A DNA stretch of 64,000 nt from Embiotoca jacksoni (Eukaryota > Chordata > Actinopteri > Embiotocidae), in contig JAKOON010000002.1 of assembly GCA_022577435.1 (NCBI GenBank), positions 12,868,184 to 12,932,183 on the forward strand, written 5' to 3'. Every line of letters begins with the position of its first letter. The stretch's first letter is position 1. Below, piece after piece: positions 47,713 to 59,832 of the stretch. Made by a program: the position numbers and the translations under genes. Below the pieces are notes generated by a model, which worked only from the letters and a program-made list of their open reading frames with translations, did not search any database and was not told the origin of the DNA.

Positions 47713-48226
47713 TTTGTTCCTTCTTACTGTGATCTCGTTTGGTCACCGCTGCTCCTACTCTACTGACCAGCTGTCCTCTACACACTGTTGTATATTTGTC
47801 CCCGTGTCCAGTGTCGACTTCACTCCCTCACCGCTGCCTGTTTTTGGGCTCCCTGTGCACACTTCAAAGGGAGGAGGAGATGATTGGGTACAAGTATAGG
47901 GGGAGGGAGATGTAGAAGTGTTACCGCTGGGCTTCAGTGAGTAATGACAAATCAGGTAGGCTCTCCTGAGACAGAGATGAGAAGACAAGCTCAGTGTTCC
48001 CTTCTCCTGCCAGTTCAGTCCACACCTATCCTCATGTTTCCACCTCTTTGTTTTTGACAGGCACGCAGAAGACTTATTCCACCCTCTTGTTTTGCTTTTC
48101 CCTTCTTTACAGCTACCTCCTCCTCATCCATGGAAGCTCTCCAGCTTGGATTGCTTGCCCATCCCTCATTTTGCAGAAACAATAGTTCCCATAGCAACTT
48201 TCCTAGAGATAGATGGTGGCTTTTAA
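46266..48226. other. Intronic sequence with a compound CT/CA repeat
   Basis: Contains a short CA tract near 46784-46806, another near 47138-47162 and the CT-CA array at 47657-47712. No gene seen. Confidence 0.5.
47657..47712. repeat. Compound (TC)n(AC)n microsatellite
   Basis: CT units with one CC interruption near 47671, followed directly by about six AC units. Confidence 0.95.
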
Positions 48227-48433
48227 CCCTCCCGTTGTCCTCGGGTCAAAATGACCCGCAGCTGTGCTCAACCAAGTTCTATTTTATTGTTGTATTTTTT
48301 GGGGGGGTCATTGGTGGCAAGGAGGCTGCCTCCTATAAAAATAAAAATAAAAAAATATTAAAATAAAATAAAATAAAATAGAACTTGGTTGAACACAGCT
48401 GCGGGTCGTTTTGACCCTAGGATAACGGGAGGG
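48227..48433. mobile_element. 207-bp MITE with long near-perfect terminal inverted repeats
   Basis: About 60 bases at each end are inverted copies with only a few mismatches: CCCTCCCGTTGTCCTCGGGT on the left, CCCTCCCGTTATCCTAGGGT as the reverse of the right. Both flanks are TTTTAA (48221-48226 and 48434-48439). TTAA-containing flanks and CCCT ends are reminiscent of piggyBac-type MITEs, but the symmetrical duplication is six bases, so the class is uncertain. The middle holds AT-rich (AAAAT)n repeats. If transcribed it would fold into a long hairpin. Confidence 0.82.
48343..48381. repeat. A-rich (AAAAT)n simple repeat within the MITE
   Basis: Runs of AAAAT or AAATA units lie next to the right inverted repeat of the MITE. 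Confidence 0.85.
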
Positions 48434-50429
48434 TTTTAAACAAAAGCACAAGCAAAATTACATAAAATAATTGCAATTAGAAAATGCTAAACAGGGGTAT
48501 TGCAGACTGAAAAACAGAAATAGATGTTTCTGTTTTACTCTTATGGACCCAAAACCAAGAGAGTATGTAATAGACCTGTCGCCATATCACTCTCCGAGTT
48601 TGTGTTCCAGTGTCAACAGAAAGTGACAGATATGTTTTTCAGTGAAGGAGATTTGTGCTGGGTGTCAGAGTGAGCTATAAGTGGCTGGGTATTGACATCA
48701 TACTGGGTGCCAAGCCTGTCTGTGTGTTCATTCCTCTTCCTGGCAGCTAATGAAAAACCTGTTTTTGATATGTCACTTTCACTCCTGCCTGGTACATATA
48801 TAGCAAGACAAGAGAGCGCAGGAGGAAATGAAGGAGAGCACATAAATTGGTGGCATGTGTTCAAACATCAGGCACATCTAGCAGAAAACACGGAGAGACA
48901 TTCAGTAGGTCTCCATGTTCAAATGTCAGGCCCCAGGTTATTTATAGCCACTCTAATTAAACCATGCACTGCGCCTCTCCTGCTGTCTCCCTTTCTGTTT
49001 CTCCCTCTAACTCTCCCATGACCCTCTTTCTCACCCTTTGGTCCTCCCCATTTCTCCACAAATATTTCTCTCACACACTCTTGCTCCTCGCTCCTCTCAT
49101 CTCCCCATCTTGAGTTTCTGCAGCGCTATCCTCCACAGGCCAGTCATTAGTGTGAAAATCTTATAAATCCTGTTTGATTGTGATCCTCCACTGTCTTTTA
49201 TAGGAGTCTTATGATAAACACAGACACACTTAATCTGCTGAGATTAAACTCTGTCTCGCCCTGTCAGCCTGGTGACAGGAACACACACAAACACACGCTC
49301 GCGCACATATCATTTTAAGACGTGATTGTCAGCTGGCTTACTCCAGGGAAATGGTTTCCGTGGCAACTCCAGATGTAGCATCAGAGGGTCTTGTCTCTGT
49401 GTATTTCCAGCTCCATGCTTTCTTCCTTTGTGATACTCCACCCCTTCTATCCAACAAAGCAGTCACAGAGCAGGGCCTTATCATCAATACCTAATTGTGC
49501 ATCCATTACTTTATATCTCCCCTTGAAGACTGTCCTTTATAATGGACCTCCTTGAACAGTATCAAAGGAGCATCAGTCAAGGCATATTGATCATTCACAA
49601 AAATGTTTTTAAAGGTCTTTTTTTGTGTGTGTTGTTGCATGTGACATCCCCTACACTGTGCATATAGGTGCACTTGTTTGTAGAACATGCGTATTGCCAC
49701 ACACAGTTAGCCTGTTTGTCTAAGAGACCACAAGAGCTCTAAAGCTTGTGTCTGTTGATGAGGTGGTTGTCATTGTTCTTTATCCCAGCAAGTGCTCAGA
49801 GACCTTTGACCTGTCAAATTCTGATAGTCATCACTTACCTCCTGCCCTCTCTAAACTACTCAGGAAACTACACAACAAGCACACGCCTGCTTCAGAGATC
49901 TCGACCCTGACCTTCCTGTATGACATCCGTTTATGAGCCTGAATCTCTGAGTAAATTGTAAGAGACTGATCCTCCTCTGCTCACCGCTGTATTTCTTTAA
50001 GATGCAGCTGTAATTTTAACAATAAACACATAACCCATAAAAGTGGAGCCATATCACTGTCCTAAAACCTACCCTGGTTCTGGGTATTTGGAGTTGTATT
50101 AAAGTTCATTGTTCACTTTTATTATCTCAGGCCGTTCTGCCAAAAACTGAATTTAAACCAAATTTTGTGACAAACCTATCTGGTAGCTACCAGAGGCAGC
50201 GACCTCAACTAATCATGTACTCTATGTTGCATGCTTGCAGCTACGCTTTTCATCCTTTCAAGCAACAGCAACCTGATGGGGAGCAAATCATGAAGCCACT
50301 AAACATTGACTGATTGCTCTAAAAATGCCTGTGAATTTGTAACTTGAAGGAACACATGTATTACACACCCCATAATTTTCTGATGCAGATAACTCACCTG
50401 TATAACTAATGATTTATAGCTATACCTAT
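48434..50429. other. Intronic sequence, nothing recognised
   Basis: Pyrimidine-rich at 48970-49110. No long microsatellite or mobile element recognised. Confidence 0.5.
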
Positions 50430-51621
50430 TAGGGCAGGGCGATATATCGAGTTGTGACGGTATATTGAAATATTTTTTCTGAGATATGGAAAGAGACGAT
50501 ATCTTTTATATTGAGATTTCATTTTTAAATAGTTTTGCCATGGACTAGTTATGCTATCTGTAGGGATGTCTGTTACATACTGGGGGAAAGCAAGCAGTGT
50601 GATAGATTTCTATATCTGTTCCTATCTCTTACACTTATGGTTTTTGAGTCAGAGCCCATATTATGTAACATTATTCGGCTTCATTGAAATGTTCCAAAAC
50701 GGCATATCTTATTAAAAGTAAATATAATTTCGACCTGTCATTTAGACTTAATTTATTTATTTGCTTTACTCTCAAAAGTTACAAAGGAAGAACTGAGACA
50801 TGATGGGAAATGCTAATACATTTTGGCAGAGAGAAGGGACCAAAGCCTGGCTCCTCAGAGCTGAAGAAGTTAACGATCAGGGTCTTTTTTTTTTTTTTTA
50901 TGATGGGGAGTCGCACTTCTAACTCACTGAGACTCGCCTTCATCACAGCAAACAAACTACATTAGTTACATGTTGAATTGTTACCTCAGGAGGCAGAGGA
51001 ATAACTGAACATAAGACACACTGAGCAGCAGACAGCCGGACAGTGAGGTGAGAGGGAGAGAAGCCGCCGCTACCTTCAAAGCTAAAGCAGCTAACAGATC
51101 TGAACGGCTTGTAAAATATCTGAGATCCGTGAGAAAGTTGCTAAACAAAGCGAGCTGTGAGTGGGTGAGCACAACCAGCATACGTTTATATTTAGAACAG
51201 GTAATAGATGAAGAATAGAGCTGAGTTAACTGGGTTGAGAGAACAATAACACGGATGTGCCGTAAACCGGGAATGAGACGATACACTCCCTGTAGCATGT
51301 CAGTCTGTTTCATGTTGAAAACAACTAACGGAGCATCTCAGAGAAAGACCTGTTTCTTTTAATATAGGCTATTTACGTCATATCATTTTTCATTTACATG
51401 TTTTCCGGCGGTATATTTTCAATCAAGAAGGAAACCTTCTGCCTTTGTATTTTATTGTGATCACACTGTGTTAATAAAAGTGCGCGTGACATTTCACATG
51501 CAGCTTTGACTTACAAATGAATGTTCAACCCACTTCATAGAAAATATCGAGAAATATATCATATATCGCCACTCAGCCAATATATCGGGATATGACTTTT
51601 GGTCCATATCGCCCAGCCCTA
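50430..51621. mobile_element. Non-autonomous hAT element (GGGCGATAT ends)
   Basis: The left end TAGGGCAGGGCGATATATCG and, in reverse, the right end TAGGGCTGGGCGATATGGAC define a 1,192-bp element. The flanking octamers ATACCTAT (50422-50429) and ATAAGTAT (51622-51629) agree at 6 of 8 positions, as expected for an old hAT insertion. The subterminal regions are full of ATATCG motifs, typical of a family I recall in many fish. The interior has no transposase; the 110-codon minus-strand frame at 50981-51313 shows no recognisable domain. Confidence 0.8.
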
Positions 51622-54399
51622 ATAAGTATCTAAAAAAAAAAAAAAAGCCACGTTTGTGTCAACCAATGGTGTTTTTGCCATGCGATCCACCTCGTCAACC
51701 ATCTGTGGACTATGCTTACTATCCATGCTGTCATCATACTGGTTGTGACTCGTATGCCTGTAGTGGGCTAGAAAACGTTTCTGCAATGATAAATAATCAT
51801 CAAGCCCTGTGTTTGGTGTCGATGGGTGTCTGTGTACGTGCATGTGGCCGTTGCTATTTATAGTCTTCCTTAATCCAAAAGAAATGGTTCATCTTCCCCA
51901 CATGGATGGACAGAAAAAGCTGTAATTAGGAAGCAGGGCGTAAAAATAGAACAGCGCACTGCCACGTCTCCTGCTGGTTAGATACAAGCATTTGGGGTCT
52001 TGTGTCTGTATTTCTGTGTGTGCGCTGTGATGATGCTTCCAGTCTGAGCGTCCATATGCCAGTCTATGTGCCTCCTGTGTGCAATGTGTGAGATCTTGCC
52101 ACCTCAGACCAATTAAAACCCTTTCGCAGTGACACTTGCGTTTCCGGCGGGGGAATTGTAAATCAGAAGCTCGTGTTCCCATGTTGATCTCTGAGTAGCT
52201 CAGCTGCCTTGTTTACAGTCAAATCTATGGAGTAGCTTACCATTCATGGTTTCTTTGTGCCTCGCTAGCACGTTACAATAATTTGTGTGGGAATAAAATG
52301 TTCTCTATTGGAACTGATGACAAATACTGCAATTAACCCAATCCAGAGGGAGTACTAGCTCTCTGTGCATCCCCAAAACACAGAGTGGAGGCAGGAAATA
52401 GCTGGACTCCATTTGTATTATCACTTAGCTTAGCATACAAGGCACTCTGTTAATGTTTTTTCGTCAACCTGCTTTCTGTCTAAAGCAGTACACAGGGCTC
52501 ATTACTGGGGCTGAGAGCCAGCTGGAGTCACACTCTGTCATAGAAAAAAATGCATTTTAGCGTCGCACCATCACAGTAATCAGCGCAGCCATCTAAGCCC
52601 CTGCTCACAGTTTCTGGGGCTGGAGGCGCTTTCATATTCAGTCAAGAGTCAATCAAAGGATCGCTAAGTCAGTCATCATAAACGAGTCTGGGCGCTTTCA
52701 CACCCACTAGCAGGTATTAGCCATCGGTAGGCCGATCGCATCTGCTGCATTAATGGACACTATTTGTGGCAATGCCACACTTTGTCAGCCGGTGCCAGCT
52801 GTGACTTTTTAGAAGGGGATGTCTCCCATCCCCTTCTAAAAAGTCACACTTGGAAATGAGCGACGGAAGTGAGAAGGTGAAAAGAGATTCATTTTTTTGC
52901 TGAGGGGCAACATGTTAAGAACTAATCCTAAAAGATCATGTTTGTTCATGAGCACATGGCATCTATTTTACTCCCTTTAAGCTCACTTTTTGTACCGCTA
53001 ATTGCTGTGGCTCGCATAAAAACGGTGGGTGAGCACTGGTTTTGATTTTTAACATGTATGTAAGTATGTAAAAACTCAGACATGCATCATCGTCATAAGC
53101 CATTTATCCTCTACCCTCGGTTGCTTTTTGCTTCACCTTGTTCTCCTTCTTTGTCTCTGTCTCTGACTCTCAGCTTAAAATCCAACACCATCAACAACAC
53201 TGAGTCCTCTCAGTATTTTTTTGGCGTCTCTGTTGCCTCCATTGAACAGATAACTTTTTTTTTCATGTGCATTACTTTTGACTGGCTTATATGGGAATCC
53301 ACAAGGGGCACATGAATAAAGGCAGAAGACTGATATAGTGGGTGTCAGTACTTAAGGTCCATCAATTGGCGTATTGGAAGGAGAAAGATATGAGGGACGA
53401 GGAGAGAATCCTCCAAAGTGACAAACTGAGTCACCGTGAATGGGCATCAATTTGTCCTGATAAAGACAATGACATTCATGGAAATTCAACAGCTCTATTA
53501 GTTTTTAGAACGGTAAAGGTTGCCAGAGGAGATGGGGTGGTGACTCATGTGAGACACTAATAATCCCCACGTGGCTTTAAATACAGTATGGCAGTGCACC
53601 AGATGACACTTTAATGACAGTTACATCGTCTTTATGGTGCTGTACAGATACTACCTTTCAACACATAAAGAATGTTATTTGAGTTAAATGTAGTATGTAA
53701 AACAACCTTCCTGAAATGTTAAACATAAAATATTTGGGTGCCAACCCAACTGGGGACAATTGAAGCCTTTGGGTTTGGAGGTTTTATATTCATCTGGGTG
53801 TCCTGAAGGTTATAACGTTCAGACCTCAGCTCCACTTGGGCAGTTATTCTCTCATTTTACCTCTATTTTGGTGCACTGTGAAGTCATGTCTCTGTAGTGT
53901 GATGTTTTCCACACTGTAAATTTGATACAGTTTTTGTGAGCAGAGAGATGCCCAGGGAAGTGGCCATAGATACTGAGGCAGCCCCTCAGCGCCAGAGAAC
54001 CGCTGTGTGTGTTTTTTTTTTAGAAGTTCGGTTGATTTAAATACAGACGATAATTTCAGAAACATAAAAATAAAGTAATTTCCTGCCCACATAGTGTTAT
54101 TATGATGTGTATAGTAGCAGAATTCTTAATTTCCATTACGTTATGTTTTTATTGTAGTCATGTTTTATGTTTTTAACTTTTAATCTATCTGTTGATTTAA
54201 AGGTGACCATACAATTGCTAAATACAAATAAGCAACCGATGTAATGAGACTGTCCTCTTCAAAAAAAAGCCTCCATCAGTCTTTTGTGCATGGAGTTTAT
54301 TACAACCCACAGCTTCTATAAATAGTTATACAAATAATGTCAAACAGGTGTCCAACAGGAAATAGGTACTGATGCAGTTCAGATGACTTCTATATGATG
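51622..54399. other. Intronic sequence with a perfect hairpin
   Basis: Holds the hairpin at 52800-52848. I recognise no repeat family or gene elsewhere in the stretch. Confidence 0.5.
52800..52848. repeat. Perfect 22-bp inverted repeat, 5-base loop
   Basis: TGTGACTTTTTAGAAGGGG... (52800-52821) is exactly mirrored by 52827-52848, with TCTCC between. There are no mismatches. It could fold as a short hairpin in RNA or a cruciform in DNA. The surroundings show no transposon ends. Confidence 0.9.
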
Positions 54400-54770
54400 T
54401 GGATATGTTGTTGTTGGGAGGAGGCAGTTAGGGTGGATGGTTCGATGCAGCAGCTGACGTGGGTGCAGGAGGCCGCTGTTCACTTCTCGTTTCCAACCAC
54501 AAGTCGGGAAAGTTTTTTATCACCGCGTTTACTGTTGTCATGATGACAAAAGTTGCATCACTTTTGGGGAAGTGGTAACTTTAATGCACAGCACGGTTCA
54601 AGTCGCCCTTTTTAACCCAAACCATTATCTTTACCTAACCAAGTGGTTTTTGTGCCTAAACTTCACTGTGGGCACTAATTTAGGAGACCTGTGGATAATG
54701 TTTGAGGATCGGAACATATGACCCATATTGTCGTGTGGGTTGGAGGACTTGTTGGATGTAACATACGGGT
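54400..54770. repeat. Possible dispersed perciform repeat
   Basis: The run TTAACCCAAACCATTATCTT followed by TACCTAACCAAGTGG and TTTTTGTGCCTAAACTTCAC resembles a phrase that I recall recurring across perciform genomes (AACCCAAACCATGATCTTT, CCTAACCAAGTGGTTTTGGTGCCTAAAC). I do not know its class and cannot fix its ends. Confidence 0.4.
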
Positions 54771-55620
54771 TTGCTAGCTGTTAAATGACATCTCCAGTTT
54801 CTGATTACACTGCCCTGCTGCAATAAGAAAATTACTTTTGTGGGATAACAATGAACTGAACTGAATTAAAAGTACAATATCAGTATTGTGTCGCCCCCGG
54901 GTGTAATACATAGACGAACCTTTGCGTGGATGGCCTGAGACACACATTAGTCCGAAAATAGATGAAAATTATGTCAATCACATCCTGAACCTCAGTTGTT
55001 TGAGCTTCAAATCCAGGGTTTGTTTTAGATAATTTGACCATCTTCTATTGTTGTCTTCCCTTTCTGTCTTCCCACCCTTACAGCTACTTTCCCAGCTCAA
55101 CACTATATTGATTTATTGATCTGCATTTAATTTATTATGACCTCAGGGAAATTAATTTTGGCTTTGGTGGCCTAAAATACTTTTACCTTGGAAGTTTGTG
55201 TTCTTTATTTCATTAATTTTTTTCTAGGGCCCTCACACAATTTTAGTTTTATTGTGTAGTCTCTGTGATTAAGTTACCTTTTTTTTCCCCCTCCCCTAAG
55301 CTGTCTGATCAGCTTATTCTGTGTTGCATTAAAATTCAATAATATAAAAAAAGAAAATGCTAGTGCCTGGCATTGGCATTGGCTGATAACAGAATGAGCA
55401 AGAGAGGAGAAGCGAGAGAACGAGAAAAATAGAGGTGAGAGAAGAGAGTGTGGAGGGAGTTATGTAATCTCCAGAGGGGCACTTTTGTTTGTGTTAGTTT
55501 TGCATGCATGCAATACCATGGATCAAAAAGACATACAGAGTCTAATTGGGCTTCGGAAAGGAATTTTGTGTGTGTTTGTGCAGACTAATGCATGTATGTG
55601 TGGCACCTTATTTGCCCCTT

Positions 55621-55621
<1 letters not shown>

Positions 55622-55674
<53 letters not shown>

Positions 55675-55687
55675 GCTCTCTCTCTCT
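55622..55687. repeat. (TC)n microsatellite
   Basis: About 25 TC units, then TTTCG and further CT units. It produces long Ser-Leu or Arg-Glu frames. Confidence 0.96.
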
Positions 55688-55729
55688 TTGACTTTTTGTA
55701 ATTTTTTGAATTCCATTCCCACAGCTTTG

Positions 55730-55763
55730 TTGGCTTTACTGCATTTAGATGCAGTAAAGCCAA
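55730..55763. repeat. Perfect 15-bp hairpin, 4-base loop
   Basis: TTGGCTTTACTGCAT (55730-55744) pairs with ATGCAGTAAAGCCAA (55749-55763) around TTAG. Beyond the perfect stem, CATTCC (near 55714) and GGAATG (near 55769) could extend it with internal loops, giving a roughly 60-base fold. I know no microRNA with this sequence. Confidence 0.85.
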
Positions 55764-56329
55764 AGAACGGAATGAATACTGACATTAATTTACTTTACTT
55801 CCATACTCCTCTTCTGTTGCATAATTCATGTCTGTACGAGTCACAGTGGAACAAAAGGGCTGATTTCCAGTACTGCAACTAGATCATGTTGTATATCTTA
55901 ATGATAAAACTTGTCCTACTGTGTCTATACACTCACTTCATACCACTGAAGAGACAGTCTTAAGGTCGAGAGCTTACTAAATAAGATTAACCCTGAGATA
56001 TCCAGACCCACAATAACATGAGCAATAAGAGTATGAAGATTATTTTGCGATTATCCACAGACTGGTTTCTACTCACAGTGTGAGAAGAAACCATCGCTGC
56101 CATTCATTTTTAAGACTGTGAAAACTTCCACAGACTTGAAACTGCCTGTGCTCCACTATCCACAGTAAAAACGAATCTTTAATTGGATTTTTTTTTTTTT
56201 TTCTTGACATTATTGTGGCCTGTGTTTGTGTCATTTAGCACAGTTGTACATTATTCTCTGCTGTATGTCACCTGGCATAAATGTAGCCCCCTGAAGAAAA
56301 CAAAAACCATGAATCTTTAAGACTTAATT

Positions 56330-56640
56330 TTCATGTTTGTTATCTTAGTTAAAGTTTGTTTTACAGCCATTCCAGTGGCTGTCCTCCACTCTTTTAATGA
56401 CATTTTATGTAAACACTGAATCCTACTAATTTTGGGGTTCCCCTAACCACTTTGGTTGATGTTGAGTTGTTGATGTTGAATGAAATGTTTCATAATACTG
56501 TACATCAGATGGATTGCCATAAAATGAGGTCGACAAATTTCATGCCCCACAATTTCATGCCTTACTTAGTTTTACAACCAAATACTTGTAAACTGCAGTA
56601 ATCATTTCGATATATATCAGCTGCCACTACATATGTTTAG
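56330..56640 (+). mobile_element. SINE-like perciform repeat, copy 4 (diverged)
   Basis: Fragments ATGACATTTTATGTAAACAC, TGAATCCTACTAATTTTGGG, GTTCCCCTAACCACTTTGG, TGAATGAAATGTTTCATAAT, CAGATGGATTGCCATAAAAT and CAAATACTTGTAAACTGCAG follow the family order on the + strand. Several parts are missing or altered. Confidence 0.5.
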
Positions 56641-56944
56641 AATGTAAAATTGTTTGATGAAACCATTTTTTTTCCATACAAGATTTGTTTTTATCTATCC
56701 AACTCTAAAAACATGACTTTTCTGCAAAACCGGCAGTTTGAAAAAGAGACATCCTTGGAGACAAAACAAAAGAGGCAGACTTTGAGATGTGGCAGCATAT
56801 TCCCAGCGGATTCCCATTTTGTTTCTCATACAATTGTAGTACAAGCACACACACCTCCATATACTCCACACGCAAACCAAGGTCAGTGTGCTCTGGTGTC
56901 TCCCATCTTTAGTTAATGCAGTTTGAACACACAGAGAATGATGC

Positions 56945-56948
<4 letters not shown>

Positions 56949-57017
<69 letters not shown>
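56949..57017. repeat. (GA)n microsatellite
   Basis: About 34 uninterrupted GA units. Confidence 0.97.
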
Positions 57018-57020
<3 letters not shown>

Positions 57021-57469
57021 TGACAATGGTGCAGAGACACACAGACAAAGAGAGTTGGGCAGCAATGTGGGACACTGAGTACAGAGAGCAGTGTGTGGCC
57101 GCAGGCTCTTGCCCTACACTGGGCAGGATGAGTGGAGGATAAAGGCACTGTTGCAGTGGTCTCTGGAGGAGATGAATGCATTATTTAACAAAATTTTGAC
57201 AGCAATATGGGCTCTGACTGAGAAGCATGACAAATAGCTTGGCGTGTCTCTAGTCCAGTACTCACACATTTTATTAGCACAGAACTACTGTTTACCAAAG
57301 TATATTAGTTGACATAATATTATAGACAATTTAGGAGATGAGTGTCAATAAATTAACAGTAAATATTAGTGTTTAATGTTACAGTATAGTGTACTGCAGT
57401 GATGCACTATTCCACAATTTCTGCCCAACATATACTAAAACACTGATGGTTTAAGTTAAGCCCCTGAGT

Positions 57470-57700
57470 TCCAATTAAGGGAAATCTTAATGCCACAGCA
57501 TACAACGATATTTTGGATAATTCTGTGCTTTCAGCTTTGCAGCCGCTGGATAAAAGCCCTTTCTTGTTTTGACATGAAAATTCCCCCTGGAACAAAGTGA
57601 GGTTACTGAAATTGTTGGAAATTGGTCAGCCTTCGACTCCCAACGAGGATCCATGAGCTGAATGCAGACTGTGAGCCAGGTCCTGTTGCCCAACATGAAT
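57470..57700 (+). pseudogene. Tc1-like transposase fragment, second family
   Basis: From 57501 the + strand reads YNDILDNSVLSALQPLDKSP, then FLF, a stop (TGA 57570-57572), then HENSPWNKVR. This matches the region before and around the second catalytic Asp of a common fish Tc1-like transposase, whose usual form is FLFQHDNAPVHKAR. The Gln codon has become a stop and the Asp is now Glu, so the fragment is inactive. Further on, GACTGTGAGCCAGGTCCTG and TTGCCCAACAT fit the later part of the gene with a large deletion in between. It is a different Tc1 type from the relic at 45265-46265. Confidence 0.78.
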
Positions 57701-57726
57701 GATAGATTTCACTGACACTCAGCACG

Positions 57727-58359
57727 AGGACTGGGAATCGATACCAATACTTTGAATTCGATACCAGTTCCTAAATGATTATTTTTTTCGACATAGAAAA
57801 GAAAAAGGAAATTACATTAGACATCGTGGTACAAACCCAGGTTATTTTTATATATATTTTATAAATATCAGATGTCCCTTAAATGCTTTGCATGCTAGTT
57901 ATCGCTACACGCTACGATTTATTTATGTTCCCGAAATGCCTCACACGTAAGCTGTCACTAAACACTTCAATTTATTGATTTCCCCTCAATGTATCAACTG
58001 CTATAAGTAGACACGAACTCCTGTTACTGCAGTGCGTGCAAGTCAGACAGGTGTGTGGCACAAATTTAATTTGAAATAAGGTGTTTTAATATAAGATTTA
58101 CTTACCTATGTTGAAACCAAGTGATTTTATCTAAGGGGGCCGGCAGCCTAGAGGCCATATATGATAAATCCTGTTGCTCACTGACGTTGATGAGATTTAC
58201 TCCTGCATAATCATAAAAAAAGTTATTTGTTTTAAAATGTGTTAGCATGGTTGAAGTCTTCATTTTACAATGTGTTACCAAATGACAAGCCATTTTTCAC
58301 TTGTAGATACTGAGGAAATTCAGTGCCCTAAAAGTGTTAAAGTTTGGTTACCATCCCTA
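57727..58359. mobile_element. hAT-like repeat (GGGTATCGATACC / CAAACTTT family), copy B
   Basis: The left end AGGACTGGGAATCGATACCA and, in reverse, the right end TAGGGATGGTAACCAAACTT enclose 633 bp. Shared internal phrases with copy A at 27537 include AGATGTCCCTTAAATGC, CACTTCAATTTATTGATTTC, CCCTCAATGTATCAA and TGTTACCAAATGAC. No target duplication could be confirmed. Confidence 0.68.
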
Positions 58360-59354
58360 ATCTTCAACTACTTTGGGTATCAGCTATTTTTCAAAGCAAA
58401 CCTGTTATTTATTTATTCGTTCCAGCTCTTTATATGTGAATATTATTGTTTTGGGGTGTTAATTTCACTAAAGAAAATCATTGTTCGATTAATAGGTCAT
58501 GAAAATACATTTTAGTTGCAGCGTTACTCACCATAACCTGACCTCAATTGGAACCCCTCCTGCCAGATTCCCTAATCTTGGAGAAAAGTATAACAGTTTA
58601 TTAATGTAATCACATATTTGTATAGTGTTTGCAGTTGCACATACAATGTGTATGTGTCCACATGTATTCCTAAGGAGTACACACATTCATATGCTTGTTC
58701 ACTTTGTATCGTATGTCACTTTTTGCGCAGAGCACTTACAGTAAGTGCATACACTGTATGTGCATGCTTATTCATGACTGTGTGTGTATTCTTAGATTAA
58801 TACTATTATATCACTGAAGATGTCCCACCACGGGCATACACTTTGTAAGATGTAAGGGTGTTGTGGGTTAACCATCTGAGGACTAAAAGGCTAAAAATAG
58901 TTCACAGCACAGAGGTGCGACTCCACAAGCCTGAAAAGAGGTCAGTGTGTTTGCAGCTCTCCTGGTGCGAGCATCATGTGTCTGCATGGCCTTCTCTGTG
59001 CACCTCTTAGTACTGCCGTGCATATTTAGCCTCCTGCCATGCTTCTGTGTTTTCGGGTTTGCATCTGTACAATCCAATTTGGAATACACGCATGTTTGAC
59101 CTTGCTGTCCACCTAAATCATCTCTCCCTCCCAGCCCCTCTAATGAGAGAGGGACTCTCATTTAAAAAAAAAAAGTATTGAGAGAAGGGACAAAGTAAGA
59201 TTACGTTTTTCTTTACAGTTTTTAACGCTCCTAACCAAGAACTGAGAGAAGAGTTAAGAATCACCACCTGTGTATTTTCACAGGGAAAGCGAGTTGAAAA
59301 GGAATAGGTGATTACAGGTGTTCTATTTAGGGAAAGGAAAAAAGGAGTGAGAAC

Positions 59355-59425
<71 letters not shown>
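59355..59425. repeat. (GAAA)n tetranucleotide repeat
   Basis: About 17 GAAA units. It produces repeated Phe-Leu-Ser or Lys-Glu-Arg frames. Confidence 0.97.
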
Positions 59426-59741
59426 GCATCAGTAGTGAGAAGAGCATGAATTCTCTTTGTTCCCACTTCAAAGGCCACACATAGTCATCCAGAGCCTTTC
59501 AGTCATGGCCCATTTAAGTTATCATGCATGAATATATAAGCGTGACTTCGCTCTATTAATATAGCGTCTCGTATAGAAGTCGGGTTGTGACACAGGTTGT
59601 GAAGGAAGTTACACAGTTGTTCAAGTGATAATGAATTATAACGAAATGAGAACTGGAAATGTGGCTGACGACAGCACAACAGTAATGTTGCAGGCGTCTC
59701 ATTTCTAAGCTGACTGGAGGATGCCAGATGCAGCATGTGTC

Positions 59742-59743
<2 letters not shown>

Positions 59744-59829
<86 letters not shown>
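59744..59829. repeat. (TG)n microsatellite
   Basis: About 43 uninterrupted TG units, among the longest in the window. Confidence 0.98.

Positions 59830-59832
<3 letters not shown>

Larger units (their letters stand above)
54771..56329. other. Intronic sequence with CT repeat and hairpin
   Basis: Contains the CT array at 55622-55687 and a perfect hairpin at 55730-55763. Nothing else recognised. Confidence 0.5.

Noticed and set aside
50981..51313. 110-codon minus-strand frame
   Set aside because: It lies entirely within the non-autonomous hAT element and shows no transposase motif.
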